Assembly (NCBI RefSeq): GCF_003030465.1
Contig: NZ_CP028339.1
Coordinates: 1,612,001-1,676,000 of the forward strand
Source of the DNA: Thauera aromatica K172
GTDB lineage: Bacteria > Pseudomonadota > Gammaproteobacteria > Burkholderiales > Rhodocyclaceae
Length of the DNA stretch: 64,000 nucleotides
Direction of reading: 5' to 3'
Below are positions 1-9,591 of this stretch, piece after piece (within the stretch, counting starts at the first letter, position 1; each line of letters opens with the position of its first letter). Position numbers and translations under genes: made by a program. Under the pieces are notes generated by a model. The model was not told the DNA's origin, ran no database searches, and was given only the letters and a program-made list of their open reading frames with translations.

Positions 1-142
1 GTAGGGGCGGCGGCCGGCCCTGCCATCGGCGGGCGCGCAAGACCATTTCGAACAAGGCGCTCGCTGCGCTCCCCCAGGGGCGCCGGCGCGGGCATGTTTC
101 GATGCATGGTAAGCTCGTCGCGCTTCCCCTTGTTCTGCACCG

Positions 143-1849
143 ATGAACGCCTCTCCGCACTGGGCTGAACGTACGTTCCCGTTCCTCGGCTGGCCGCGCC
201 TGTGGCGCCAGCACGGGGTGCGCGGCGACCTCGTCGCCGGGGTCACCGTTGCGCTGGTGCTGGTGCCGCAGGCGCTGGCCTATGCGCAGCTCGCCGGCCT
301 GCCTCCCCATCTCGGCCTCTATGCGGCCTTGCTGCCGGCGTTGGTGGGGGCCTTGTTCGGTTCCTGCGGGGCGCTGTCGACCGGGCCGGTGGCGCTCACC
401 TCGCTGCTTTCGGGGGCGAGTCTGCTGTCGCTGGCGCAGCCCGATACGGCCGAATTCATCGCGCTCGCGGTCGTGCTCGCGCTGCTGTCCGGGCTGATCC
501 AGCTGGTGCTGGGCCTGCTCCGCGCCGGCTGGCTGCTGAACCTGTTGTCGCGTCCGGTGATGGCCGGCTTCATCAATGCTTCGGCGCTGCTGATCGGCTT
601 GTCCCAGCTGCCCGCGCTGCTCGGCCTGTCGCTGCCCCGGGCCGAGCATTTTCTGGTCGGGCTGTGGCACTTGTTCGCCGGCACCGATCCCTTCCACCTG
701 CCTTCCGCGCTGTATGGCGGCCTGACCCTGTTCGCGCTGGTCGCGCTGCGTCGGCTCGTGCCCCGCTTGCCGGGAGTGCTCCTGGTGGTGGCGTCGGCGA
801 CCGCGGTCTCGGCGCTCACCGGGTTCGCCGGGCAAGGCGGTGCCGTGGTCGGAGCGGTGCCGTCCGGCCTGCCTTCCTTCGGCTTGCCGGTGATTGACTG
901 GAACATGCTGGTGACCCTGTTCCCGACTGCGTTCGTGATTGCGCTGGTGAGCTTCATGGAGGCGGCCTCGAGTGCGACCGTGATCACTGCCCGGACCGGC
1001 ATGCCGTGGAACCAGAACCAGGAGCTCATCGGCCAGGGGCTGGCCAAGCTGGCTGCCGCCGCGAGCGGTGCGATGCCGGTCAGCGCGTCGTTTTCGCGCT
1101 CGGCGCTGAACCATGCCAGCGGCGCACGCACCGGACTGTCGTCGCTGGTCACGGCGGCAGCCGTGCTGCTGAGCCTGCAGTACCTGACCCCGTTGTTGTG
1201 GCACCTGCCGATCGCGGTGCTCGCTGCGGTGATCCTGCTGGTGGTGGCCAACCTCGTCGACTTTCACGCGCTGACCGGCGCATGGAAGGCCGGACGCGAC
1301 GACGGTCTGGCGGCGGTGGTCACCTTTTGCTCGACTCTCGTGTTCGCCCCCGACATCCAGAACGGCATCCTCACCGGACTCATGTTGTCGCTGGCGCTGA
1401 TGCTCTACCGTGACATGCAGCCGCGGGTGGCCCTGCTCGGCATGCACCCGGATGGCACTTACCGGGACTTGAAGCGTTTCGGTCTCGAACACCCCCATCC
1501 CAATCTGGTCATCATGCGCTTCGACAGCCCGCTGACTTTCGTCACCGCGCGGGCTTTCGAGGAGGCGGTGATGAGCGCCGCCCAGGCCCAGCCCGAGGTC
1601 GAGTGCGTGCTCGTCTCCGCTGGCGGGATCAACGCCATCGATGCCTCCGGCCAGCACGCGATCGCCGTCGTCCACGAACGCCTGCGCCTGAACGGGCAGG
1701 TACTCGCCTTCTGCGGGCTCAAGAAGCAGGCCATCGACGCCCTCGAGCGCACCGGGCTATGGGCGCGCTTGAGCGAGCACGGGCAGTACCGCACCGAACA
1801 TCACGCGCTCGACGCTCTGCTGCCCCGTCTTTCCCGACCTTCCGGATAG
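143..1849 (+). CDS. SulP-family inorganic anion transporter with C-terminal STAS domain
   Basis: A 568-residue inner-membrane protein with the SulP layout: a short cytosolic N-terminus, a long hydrophobic core with the early family signature (VPQALAYAQLAGLPP near residue 43), and a C-terminal STAS domain from about residue 445. The STAS phosphorylatable-loop motif NAIDASG is present with its Asp near 500. The family moves sulfate, bicarbonate, oxalate or similar anions; the substrate cannot be told from sequence. It stands alone and converges on the AraC gene downstream. A second SulP gene on the opposite strand closes the window. Confidence 0.9.
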   Translation: MNASPHWAERTFPFLGWPRLWRQHGVRGDLVAGVTVALVLVPQALAYAQLAGLPPHLGLYAALLPALVGALFGSCGALSTGPVALTSLLSGASLLSLAQPDTAEFIALAVVLALLSGLIQLVLGLLRAGWLLNLLSRPVMAGFINASALLIGLSQLPALLGLSLPRAEHFLVGLWHLFAGTDPFHLPSALYGGLTLFALVALRRLVPRLPGVLLVVASATAVSALTGFAGQGGAVVGAVPSGLPSFGLPVIDWNMLVTLFPTAFVIALVSFMEAASSATVITARTGMPWNQNQELIGQGLAKLAAAASGAMPVSASFSRSALNHASGARTGLSSLVTAAAVLLSLQYLTPLLWHLPIAVLAAVILLVVANLVDFHALTGAWKAGRDDGLAAVVTFCSTLVFAPDIQNGILTGLMLSLALMLYRDMQPRVALLGMHPDGTYRDLKRFGLEHPHPNLVIMRFDSPLTFVTARAFEEAVMSAAQAQPEVECVLVSAGGINAIDASGQHAIAVVHERLRLNGQVLAFCGLKKQAIDALERTGLWARLSEHGQYRTEHHALDALLPRLSRPSG

Positions 1850-1919
1850 AGGCGGGCCGTCCTCCGTGCGGAAGCCGGCAAAGAACGTCATCGATCCCAC
1901 CCCATCGGCCACGTGCCGC

Positions 1920-2714
1920 TCATCCACTGGCCCGGGTCAGCGATGCCAGATATTTCCCCGGAGGCAGGCCGAGGGCCTTCTTGAACATGGTGATGAAGGC
2001 GGTGACCGATTCGTAGCCCAGTTCGGCGGAGACTTGCTGCACGCTGGCGCCGGCGGCCAGCCGGCGCAGGGCGACCAGGAGCTGCAATTGCTGGCGCCAG
2101 CGTCCGAAGCTGAGGCCGGTTTCGCGCAGCATCAGGCGGGCCAGGGTGCGCTCGCTGGTGGCGATGCGGGCCGCCCATTCAGGCAGGGTGGCGCGGTCGG
2201 CCGGGCTGCGGCTCAGGGCGTCGGCAATGTGGCGGATGCGCGGTTCGTCCGAGATCGGCAGATGAAGCTGTTCGACCGGCATGTTCGGCAACTCGTCGAG
2301 GAGCACGCGGGCGACGCGGCCGGTGGCGCTGTTGGCAGCGTACTCGTGCGGCTGGTCGGCAAGGTGCAGGATCAGCTCGCGCACGAGGGGCGAAATCGCC
2401 AGCGTGCAGCAGCTGTGCGGCAGCGCGGCGGCGCCCGGTTCGACGAACAGCAGGCAGATGCGGGCGTTGGGCGTGACCCGGTTGCTGTGCGGCATCGCCC
2501 CGGGCACCCAGACCGCACAGTTGGGCGGCACCATCCACAGCGCATGGGGCACCTCGCAGCTGATGGCGCCGCGCAGCGCGAGCACCAGCTGCCCCTTGCG
2601 GTGCTGGTGCACCGGAGTTTCGTTGTCGTTCCGGGTCGTTTCGACCCGCAGGGCGATCGCCGGGCTGGGGATGCGGTCGGGGTCGAAATCGCGCAAGGAG
2701 GCATCGAGGAGCAT
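1920..2714 (-). CDS. AraC-family transcriptional regulator (cupin sensor plus HTH)
   Basis: 264 residues. The N-terminal half reads as a cupin-like ligand pocket (HQHRKGQLVLALRG near 37). The C-terminal hundred residues are a typical AraC double helix-turn-helix ending in the conserved GYESVTAFITMFKKALG block followed by PPGKYL. It is divergent from the adjacent MFS exporter with about 100 bp between the start codons, the usual arrangement of a local activator and its target. That intergenic stretch contains a short AGATT...AATCT inverted repeat that could be an operator, but I would not insist on it. Confidence 0.85.
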   Translation of the reverse strand: MLLDASLRDFDPDRIPSPAIALRVETTRNDNETPVHQHRKGQLVLALRGAISCEVPHALWMVPPNCAVWVPGAMPHSNRVTPNARICLLFVEPGAAALPHSCCTLAISPLVRELILHLADQPHEYAANSATGRVARVLLDELPNMPVEQLHLPISDEPRIRHIADALSRSPADRATLPEWAARIATSERTLARLMLRETGLSFGRWRQQLQLLVALRRLAAGASVQQVSAELGYESVTAFITMFKKALGLPPGKYLASLTRASG

Positions 2715-2815
2715 TGGCGTGGCTGTTTTTGGAGATTAATTGGCAATCTATCCAGATACTCCCGGACGGTAAATCCGTAAGCTTGCCGGCATCGCACGTT
2801 TTTCCGGATGCCCCC

Positions 2816-4042
2816 ATGAGCCAGGCCCGCCCCGTCCTTTCCACCGCTCCGCGCACGGTGCTGCTGCTGATCGGCATCTTGCTGGTCGCCGCCAACCTGC
2901 GCGCGCCGATCACCGGGCTGGCGCCGGTGCTGGGCATGATCCAGGACGCCTTTGCGCTGAGCACCGCGCACGCCGGCCTGCTCACCACCTTGCCGCTGCT
3001 GGCCTTCGCCCTGGTGTCGCCGCTGGCGCCCTGGCTGGCGCGCCGCTTCGGCTTGGCGCGTGCGCTGTTCGCGGCCCTGGTGCTGCTCGCCGGCGGCGTG
3101 GTGCTGCGCTCGGCGGGGCCGGCGTGGAGCCTTTTTGTCGGCACCGCGGTGATCGGCGCCGGGATTGCGGTGGGCAACGTGTTGCTTCCGGCGCTGCTCA
3201 AGCGCGACTTCCCCACCCGGATCGCCAGCGTCACCGGCGCGTACGCGCTGGCGATGGGCGCCGCTGCCGCAGTGGCTTCGGCAACGGTGTTCCCGCTTGC
3301 GACCGGCTTCGGGCTCGGCTGGTCGGGGGCGCTGCTGGCGATGCTGGTACTGCCGCTGGTGGCGATGCTGCTGTGGTGGCCGCAGCTCGGCGAGCGTGCC
3401 GCGGTTGCCGAGCCCGGTGGCGGGGCGCCGGGCGCCGGGCCGATCTGGCGCCATTCCCTGGCCTGGCAGGTGACGCTGTTCATGGGGCTGAACTCGTTCA
3501 TCTACTACGTGATGATCGGCTGGTTGCCCGCGATCCTCGCCAGCCGCGGCTATTCTGCGGCCGAGGCGGGGTCGCTGCATGGCCTGATGCAGCTCGCCTC
3601 CGCGATCCCCGGCCTGGTGCTGGGGCCGCTGATCCAGCGCCTGCACGACCAGCGGATGGTCGCGCTGGCGACGTCGCTACTGGTCGCCGGCGCGCTGCTC
3701 GGCCTCCAGTGGCTGCCGCAGCTGGCCGGCCTGTGGGTGGCGTGCTTCGGCTTCGGCACTGGGGCCTGCATCATCCTGGCGCTGATGTTCATGGGGCTGC
3801 GCACCGAAAACCCGCGCCAAGCGGCCGCCCTGTCGGGAATGGCGCAGTGCGTCGGCTACCTGCTGGCGGCCTTCGGTCCGCCCCTCGTCGGCGGGCTGCG
3901 CGACCGGTCGCAGGACTGGAATCCGGCGCTGACGGTGTGCCTGGTGCTGTCACTGACGATGGCCGCGGCCGGCATGCTGGCCGGGCGCAACCGCCGTATC
4001 CGCAGTGCGAGTACGGCGGCGAGCACCCCGGCCGCCGGCTGA
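2816..4042 (+). CDS. MFS transporter, CynX/NimT family
   Basis: 408 residues with about twelve hydrophobic segments and the CynX/NimT hallmark near the start, AANLRAPITGLAPVL. These proteins export cyanate, 2-nitroimidazole-like or other small organics; the substrate is unknown here. The frame is open 34 codons further upstream, but I chose the ATG at 2816 (MSQARP...) because the upstream residues are not hydrophobic and resemble non-coding translation. Divergent from the AraC regulator, which probably controls it. Confidence 0.85.
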   Translation: MSQARPVLSTAPRTVLLLIGILLVAANLRAPITGLAPVLGMIQDAFALSTAHAGLLTTLPLLAFALVSPLAPWLARRFGLARALFAALVLLAGGVVLRSAGPAWSLFVGTAVIGAGIAVGNVLLPALLKRDFPTRIASVTGAYALAMGAAAAVASATVFPLATGFGLGWSGALLAMLVLPLVAMLLWWPQLGERAAVAEPGGGAPGAGPIWRHSLAWQVTLFMGLNSFIYYVMIGWLPAILASRGYSAAEAGSLHGLMQLASAIPGLVLGPLIQRLHDQRMVALATSLLVAGALLGLQWLPQLAGLWVACFGFGTGACIILALMFMGLRTENPRQAAALSGMAQCVGYLLAAFGPPLVGGLRDRSQDWNPALTVCLVLSLTMAAAGMLAGRNRRIRSASTAASTPAAG

Positions 4043-4065
4043 GGACGCCCCTGCCGTGCGTGCCC

Positions 4066-5040
4066 TTAGCGGGCTTCCCACAGCTGATCGACCACCTTGC
4101 GGGAGATGGCGAGCAGGACCCGACGGCGGTACTTGACTCCGGTGATGGTGGTCCTGAGCACGTTGGAGGTCTTGCGCACCAGCTGGGCCAGGGTCTCGGC
4201 CGCGGCGTCGTCCCAGTTGCCGCCCAACAGCGCGTCGACCGGCACCATCAGGGGGGCGGAGTTGGAACCGGTGATGGCCACTCGCAGACCGGCGATCCGG
4301 TCCCCGTCGCGCTGCAGGGCGGCGGCGACGCCGGCCAGCGGAAAATCGACGGCATCGCGGATGCGCACCTTGGAGTAGGCGGCGCTCCAGGCGCCCGTGG
4401 GCGGAACCTCGATCGCCGCGAGCAGTTCGCCCTTCTCCAGGGTCAGGTGCTCGGCGCCGCTTTCGCGGAACAACTGCGCCACCGGCACGGTGCGTTTGCC
4501 GGCGGGGCCGACGATCTCGGCGCGGGCGTCGAGCACCATCAGCGCGGGGGCGACGTCGCCGTGATAGGTCGCGTAGCAGCGATCGCTCTTGACGATCACG
4601 TGACACTTGTCGCCCTTGTACTTGAGGCAATAGCCGTTGCCGGAACGCCACCATTCGCTCTGGTTGTAGAAGGTGCAGCGCGTGTCCTGGCACAGGTTGC
4701 CGCCGAGGGTGGCGGCCGCGCGGTGAGTCGGCCCGGCGACCGATTCGGCCGCCTGGGCCAGGGCCGGCCAGGTTGTCCGGATGGCGTCGTGCTCGGCGAT
4801 GGCCTCCAGGGTAGCGCCGGCGCCGATGCGCAGACTGCCGTCGGCCAGCGTCGAGATGGTGGCGAGGCCGTCGATGCCGGTCAGGTCGACCAGTGCGGCG
4901 GGGTGGCCCAGGCCACGGCGCAGGTTGGGCAGCAGGTCGGTGCCGGCGCCCAGGGGAAGGGTAGCCTCGGCGGCCAGGGCGTTGACTGCGTCGGCCAGCG
5001 TGGCGGGACGGTGGGTGCGGAAATCGGTGAGGATGTTCAT
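4066..5040 (-). CDS. hcrB: 4-hydroxybenzoyl-CoA reductase, beta (FAD) subunit
   Basis: 324-residue FAD-binding subunit of the molybdenum enzyme that reductively removes the para-hydroxyl group of 4-hydroxybenzoyl-CoA to give benzoyl-CoA in anaerobic aromatic degradation. FAD motifs GAGTDLLP (31-38) and [12 protein letters not shown] (111-122) are visible. Unlike other xanthine-oxidase-family FAD subunits it has an insert with Cys122, Cys138, Cys146 and Cys155, the ligands of the additional [4Fe-4S] cluster known from Thauera aromatica HcrB. Its ATG overlaps the hcrA stop (ATGA). Last gene of marR-hcrC-hcrA-hcrB. Confidence 0.96.
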
Positions 5041-7346
5041 GCTGCGGCTTCCTTGGCGTCGAGCAGTTCAGTGATGCGGTCGGGGCTGAGCGGGAAATCG
5101 GTGGCGCGCACGCCCACCGCTTCGTACACCGCTTCGTGAATCGCGGGCAGGAATCCGGCCAGCATCCCTTCCGAGGCCTCCTTGGCGCCGAACGGGCCGT
5201 TGGGGTCCATGCTCTCGACGATGATCACCTCGATGTCGGGGCTCTCCACGATGGTCGGCACCCGGTAATCCAGGATGTTGCCATGCACCATCCGGCCGTT
5301 GTCATAGACCGTTTCTTCCGACAGCGCCTGCCCCATGCCCATCCACACGCCGCCTTGTGTCTGGCCTTCCACCGCCAGCGGATTGAGGGCCTTGCCGACG
5401 TCGACCGCCACCCACACCTTGTGTGCGGTGACCTTGCCGGTGATCTCGTCGACCGACGCTTCCACCACCTGGGCGGCGTAGCAAAAGCCCATGGTGGCGC
5501 CGATCGCGCTGCCGCGGATCTTCTTGTCGCCCTGGAATTCGGTCGGGCAGGTGTAGGTGCCCTTCACCGTGATGGTGCCGGAGTCGACCATCGCCGCCTT
5601 GACCACTTCCTGGAAGCTGAGGCCGGGGTCCTGGCTGCCCGAGACCATGAACATCTCGTCGATGACTTCGATGTCTTCCTCGCGGGCGTCGAGCTTCTTC
5701 GCCGCGGCCTTGACCAGGACGCCTTTGAGCTCTTCGGCGGCGGAAATCGAGGCGTTGCCGACCATGAAGGTGACGCGCGACGAATAGGAGCCGTTGTCCT
5801 TGGGCGTCAGCGCGCTGTCGGCGGAGATCACCCGGATGCGGCTCAGGCGCACGCCCAGCACTTCGGCGGCGACTTGCGAGGCCATGGTGTTGGAGCCCTG
5901 GCCGATGTCGGCGGCGCCGGTGAGCAAGGTGATGCCGCCGTCGAAGTCGAGCTTCAGGTTGACGGTGGCGTGGGGTTCGCCGGTCCAGTGCTTCGGCGTC
6001 GAGGTGCCCGACACGAAGTGCGACAGCGCGATGCCGAGGCCGCGCCCTTTGGGCAGCTTGCCCTTGCGTTCTTCCCAGCCCGAGGCGGCCTTGACCTTCT
6101 CCAGGCACTCCGGCACGCCGTAGCTCATCACCCGCTGGGCGTACATGGTGACGTAGGGGATCTGCGGCAGCATGTTGATCTGGCGGATCTTGAGCGAGTC
6201 GATGCCCAGTTCCTCGCCCATTTCGGTGAGCAGCGCCTCGAATGCGGCGCGGGTATCGACCGTGCCATGGCCGCGCATCGCGCCGCAGGGCGGGGTGTTG
6301 GTGTAGACGCGCCAGGCGTCGTGCTTGATCGCCGGGATGTGGTAGAGCCCGTGCATCAGCGCGCCGGTGTAGAGGATGGTGATGATGCCGTAGCCGGCAT
6401 AGGCGCCGCCGGCCTGGGTGGCTTCCAGCGCGAGGGCGGCGATCTTGCCGTCCTTCTTCAGACCGATCTTCATCTTCACTTCGGTCCACGGCCGGCCGCG
6501 GTGGGCGATGAAGGTTTCCTCGCGCGTCTGCAGCAGGCGCACCGTGCCCTTGGCCTTGCGTGCCAGCAGGCCGGCGATGATCTCGAAGTGCAGGGCCTCG
6601 GTGCGGGCGCCGAAGCCGCCGCCGAGGAAGGGCTTGATCACGCGGATGCGGGCCGAGTCCATCTGCAGGCAGGCCGCCACCTTGAGATGCACGTAGTAGG
6701 GCACCTGGGTGGTGGTGTTGAGCGTGAGCATGTCGCGCACCGGGTCGTATTCGGCCAGGGTGGCGTTCAGCTCCATGTGGACGTGGTTGACTTCGGCGAA
6801 GGTGTAGGTCTTTTCGCGGATCAGGTCGGCTTCGGCGAAGGCGGCGGCGACATCGCCGAACTCGGCGTGCACTTCACGCAGGATGTTGTTGGGCTTGTCG
6901 TCGTGAAGGGCGATCGCGCCTGCCTTCATCGCCGCCTTGGGCGTCATGTAGGCGGGCAGGACCTCGTAGTCGACCTTGATCAGGGCGAGCGCCTTCTCGG
7001 CGGTCACTTCGTCGATGGCGGCGACGGCCGCCACCGGGTCGCCGCGGTAGCGCACCTTGTCGCGGGCGAGCGGGTACTCGTTCTCGGCGATCGGCAGCAC
7101 GCCGAACGGCACCGGGGTTTCGGCGCCGGTGCACACGGCGATGACGCCTTCCAGGGCTTCGGCGGCCGAAGTGTCGATGGCGAGGATGCGGGCGTGGGCA
7201 TGAGGCGAGCGCAGGATGCGTCCCACGAGGGCGTCGGGGGCGGCGATGTCGGCCGTGTACTTGGCCTTGCCGGTGACTTTTTCGACGCCGTCCACCAGGG
7301 GGGTGCGGACACCGACGGTGCCGTGCTGGGGGAGTTTCGGGCTCAT
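5037..7346 (-). CDS. hcrA: 4-hydroxybenzoyl-CoA reductase, alpha (molybdopterin) subunit
   Basis: 769 residues from the ATG at 7346, the length of Thauera HcrA. The frame is open further upstream, but the ATG at 7346 overlaps the hcrC stop (ATGA) and gives the expected N-terminus [12 protein letters not shown]. It contains the xanthine-dehydrogenase-type Mo-cofactor domains: [11 protein letters not shown] near residue 20, [14 protein letters not shown] in the middle, and a C-terminal [11 protein letters not shown] block close to the active site. It binds molybdopterin-cytosine dinucleotide and the CoA thioester substrate. It forms an (alpha-beta-gamma)2 complex with HcrB and HcrC. Confidence 0.96.
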
Positions 7347-7828
7347 CGCGCGCCCTCCTCGCACAGCCGGGCGGCGGCCGCGGTCTCGACCGATTCGATG
7401 ATCTTCACATAGCCGGTGCAACGGCAGAGGTTGCCGGCGAGCGCGGCCTTGATCTCGTCGCGCGACGGGGACGGGTTCTTCCGCAGCAGCGCTTCCGATG
7501 CCATGATCATCCCCGGGGTACAGAAACCGCACTGGGTGCCGAGCTTTTCGTGGAAGGCGGCCTGGAGCTTGGAGAGCGTGCCCTGGGTGGCCAGGGATTC
7601 GACCGTTTCCACCTTCTTGCCCGCGACCTGGTGGGCCAGGGTGGAACAGGCCAGGCGCGGCCGGTCATCCACGAGGACGGTGCAGGCGCCGCACTCGCCG
7701 CCGTCGCAGCCTTGCTTGGTACCGGTCAGGCCGACCGTTTCGCGCAGGTAGTCCAGCAGCAACATGTTGTCGGGAACAAGGTCCTCACGGGCGCGCCCGT
7801 TGAGGGTCAGACGAAGGATGTTTTTCAA
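7343..7828 (-). CDS. hcrC: 4-hydroxybenzoyl-CoA reductase, gamma (2x[2Fe-2S]) subunit
   Basis: 161 residues if started at the TTG at 7828, which has a GGAG ribosome-binding site about 7 nt upstream and gives the family N-terminus [11 protein letters not shown]. An in-frame GTG further upstream lies inside marR and is less likely. Plant-type [2Fe-2S] ligands are Cys41, 46, 49 and 61 (CDGGECGAC); the second cluster uses Cys100, 103, 135 and 137 (CGFC and CRC). It passes electrons from ferredoxin toward the Mo site. It overlaps hcrA by four bases and lies about 10 bp after marR. Confidence 0.95.
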
Positions 7829-7838
7829 GGTTGAGCTC

Positions 7839-8339
7839 CTATTCCCGCACGTTGGCCGGGGTTTCACTATCTTGTCGGTAAAGCCGTTTCAGCAGACCGA
7901 TCAGCGTGCCGCGCTCGGCATCGCTGAGTCGGGCCGAAAAATCCTGATCCTGCCGCATCACGGCCTGCTCGATGCGCGCCAGCGCCTGCACGCCGGGTGG
8001 GGTCATGTGCAGGCAGTAGCGTCGGCGGTCGGTCGGGGAGGTGTCCCGGACGATCAGCCCTTTCTCCTCGAGCTGGTTCACGACCTTGACGATCGAGGAG
8101 CGATCCACGTCCATCGCCACCGCGAGGGCGCTCTGGCTCAGCCCGGGGTTGTTGGCGATCACCTGCAGCATCCCGTAAAGACCTGGGGTGACGCCCTCGG
8201 TGGTGGTGATGGTCCGGGCGAACTGCCTGAACGCGGCGATCTGCCCGCGGCGCAGGTGAAAACCCAGCTCGCCGGCCATGGAGCCATGGACCAGCTCGGC
8301 CAGATCGGAGTTGGCTGGTTTGCCCCGGTGTTTGCGCAT
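7839..8339 (-). CDS. MarR-family regulator heading the hcr operon
   Basis: 166 residues with a MarR winged helix: recognition region LSQSALAVAMDVDRSSIVKV (about 90-109) and wing DTSPTDRRRYCLHMT. It is the first gene of the transcription unit leading into hcrCAB, so it is most simply a repressor that responds to an aromatic acid or its CoA thioester. This is inference from position; MarR proteins regulating aromatic-CoA pathways are well known. The upstream 250 bp contains a conspicuous long inverted repeat, annotated separately. Confidence 0.85.
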   Translation of the reverse strand: MRKHRGKPANSDLAELVHGSMAGELGFHLRRGQIAAFRQFARTITTTEGVTPGLYGMLQVIANNPGLSQSALAVAMDVDRSSIVKVVNQLEEKGLIVRDTSPTDRRRYCLHMTPPGVQALARIEQAVMRQDQDFSARLSDAERGTLIGLLKRLYRQDSETPANVRE

Positions 8340-8375
8340 GGAATCCTCTCGATGACGGTGCGCAGATTGTTAACC

Positions 8376-8430
8376 AGGGCAACAAAATTGGCAATCGAAT
8401 TGTTTGTGTGACCAACGATTTTATTGCCCT
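8376..8430. promoter_or_regulatory. Long inverted repeat between marR-hcr and cobS (candidate MarR operator)
   Basis: AGGGCAACAAAATTG at 8376-8390 faces CGATTTTATTGCCCT at 8416-8430. The two arms are complementary at 13 of 15 positions and their centres are about 40 bp apart, close to four helical turns. Between them is a second, shorter dyad (CAAAATT...AATTGTTTG). The DNA here is AT-rich against a GC-rich background. On the minus strand TTGCCA and AACAAT, 17 bp apart, could be the marR promoter overlapping the left arm. The site sits between divergent transcription units and could control either or both. Confidence 0.6.
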
Positions 8431-8592
8431 CTTTTCAAACTGGCGGGATGGCCGGAGAATCCGCGGGGCGCCTCACCCTCGCTGTCCGCCCCATCCGGAC
8501 GCGGCCGGACCCCGGCCTGGGCGAGAGGCCGCCTGAATTCGCCACCGGAGGGGGCCTGCCGCCGGCCGCCTCCCGCCAACCGGAACAGACCC

Positions 8593-9591
8593 ATGACCGA
8601 GACCGAGCGCCAGGCTCCCGACTACCTTCCGACCCTGCCCGACTGCGAACTGTCGGTGCGCCAGGTTTTCGGGCTCGACACCGACATGCTGGTGCCGGCC
8701 TTCAGCCAGGGCAGCGAGCATGTGCCGCAACGCGACGACACTTACCGCTTCGACCACGACACCGCGCTGGCCATCCTCGCCGGCTTCGCCTACAACCGGC
8801 GGGTCATGATCCAGGGCTATCACGGCACCGGAAAATCGACCCATATCGAGCAGGTGGCGGCGCGCCTGAACTGGCCGTGCGTGCGCATCAATCTCGACAG
8901 CCATGTGAGCCGCATCGACCTGATCGGCAAGGACGCGATCGTCCTGCGCGACGGCAAGCAGGTGACCGAATTCCGCGAAGGCATCCTGCCGTGGGCGCTG
9001 CAGCATCCCTGCGCCCTCGTGTTCGACGAATACGACGCCGGCCGCCCCGACGTGATGTTCGTGATCCAGCGCGTGCTCGAAGTCGAGGGCCGGCTCACCT
9101 TGCTCGACCAGTCGCGGGTGATCCATCCGCATCCCGCGTTCCGCCTGTTCGCCACCGCCAACACCATCGGTCTGGGCGATACCACCGGCCTCTACCATGG
9201 CACCCAGCAGATCAACCAGGCGCAGATGGATCGCTGGAACATCGTCGCCACCCTGAACTATCTCGAGCACGACGCCGAAGTGGGGATCGTCCTCGCCAAG
9301 ATGCCCGCCTACGACACCCCGGAAGGGCGGGAGCGGGTCGGCGCGATGGTGATGCTGGCCGATCTCACCCGCAGCGGCTTCATCAACGGCGACCTCTCCA
9401 CCGTCATGTCGCCGCGCACGGTGCTGACCTGGGCCGAAAACACGCTGATCTTCAAGGACATCCGCTTCGCTTTCCGGGTCACGTTCCTGAACAAGTGCGA
9501 CGATGTCGAGCGCGCCGCGGTGGCCGAGTATTACCAGCGCTGTTTCGGTGAAGAGCTGATCGACCCGCGGACGCCCTCGGCCGCGGCCTAG
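8593..9591 (+). CDS. cobS: Cobaltochelatase subunit CobS (AAA+ ATPase)
   Basis: 332 residues, the normal CobS length. The AAA+ core has Walker A GYHGTGKS at 75-82 and Walker B VFDEYD at 143-148, with sensor region [10 protein letters not shown]. CobS and CobT form the ATPase chaperone that drives cobalt insertion into hydrogenobyrinic acid diamide by CobN in the oxygen-requiring B12 pathway. The frame is open 63 codons upstream, but ATG 8593 gives the family N-terminus. The close alternative, a MoxR/NorQ/CbbQ ATPase, is less likely because the next gene is a clear CobT. No cobN is in the window. Confidence 0.88.
   Translation: MTETERQAPDYLPTLPDCELSVRQVFGLDTDMLVPAFSQGSEHVPQRDDTYRFDHDTALAILAGFAYNRRVMIQGYHGTGKSTHIEQVAARLNWPCVRINLDSHVSRIDLIGKDAIVLRDGKQVTEFREGILPWALQHPCALVFDEYDAGRPDVMFVIQRVLEVEGRLTLLDQSRVIHPHPAFRLFATANTIGLGDTTGLYHGTQQINQAQMDRWNIVATLNYLEHDAEVGIVLAKMPAYDTPEGRERVGAMVMLADLTRSGFINGDLSTVMSPRTVLTWAENTLIFKDIRFAFRVTFLNKCDDVERAAVAEYYQRCFGEELIDPRTPSAAA

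Noticed and set aside
5136-7412. 758-codon open frame antisense to hcrA
   Set aside because: His/Gly/Asp-rich translation typical of the shadow of a GC-rich gene; hcrA on the other strand is a certain enzyme subunit.
8340-8592. Cobalamin riboswitch upstream of cobS
   Set aside because: I could not find a B12-box-like conserved core; the region is better explained by the inverted repeat.
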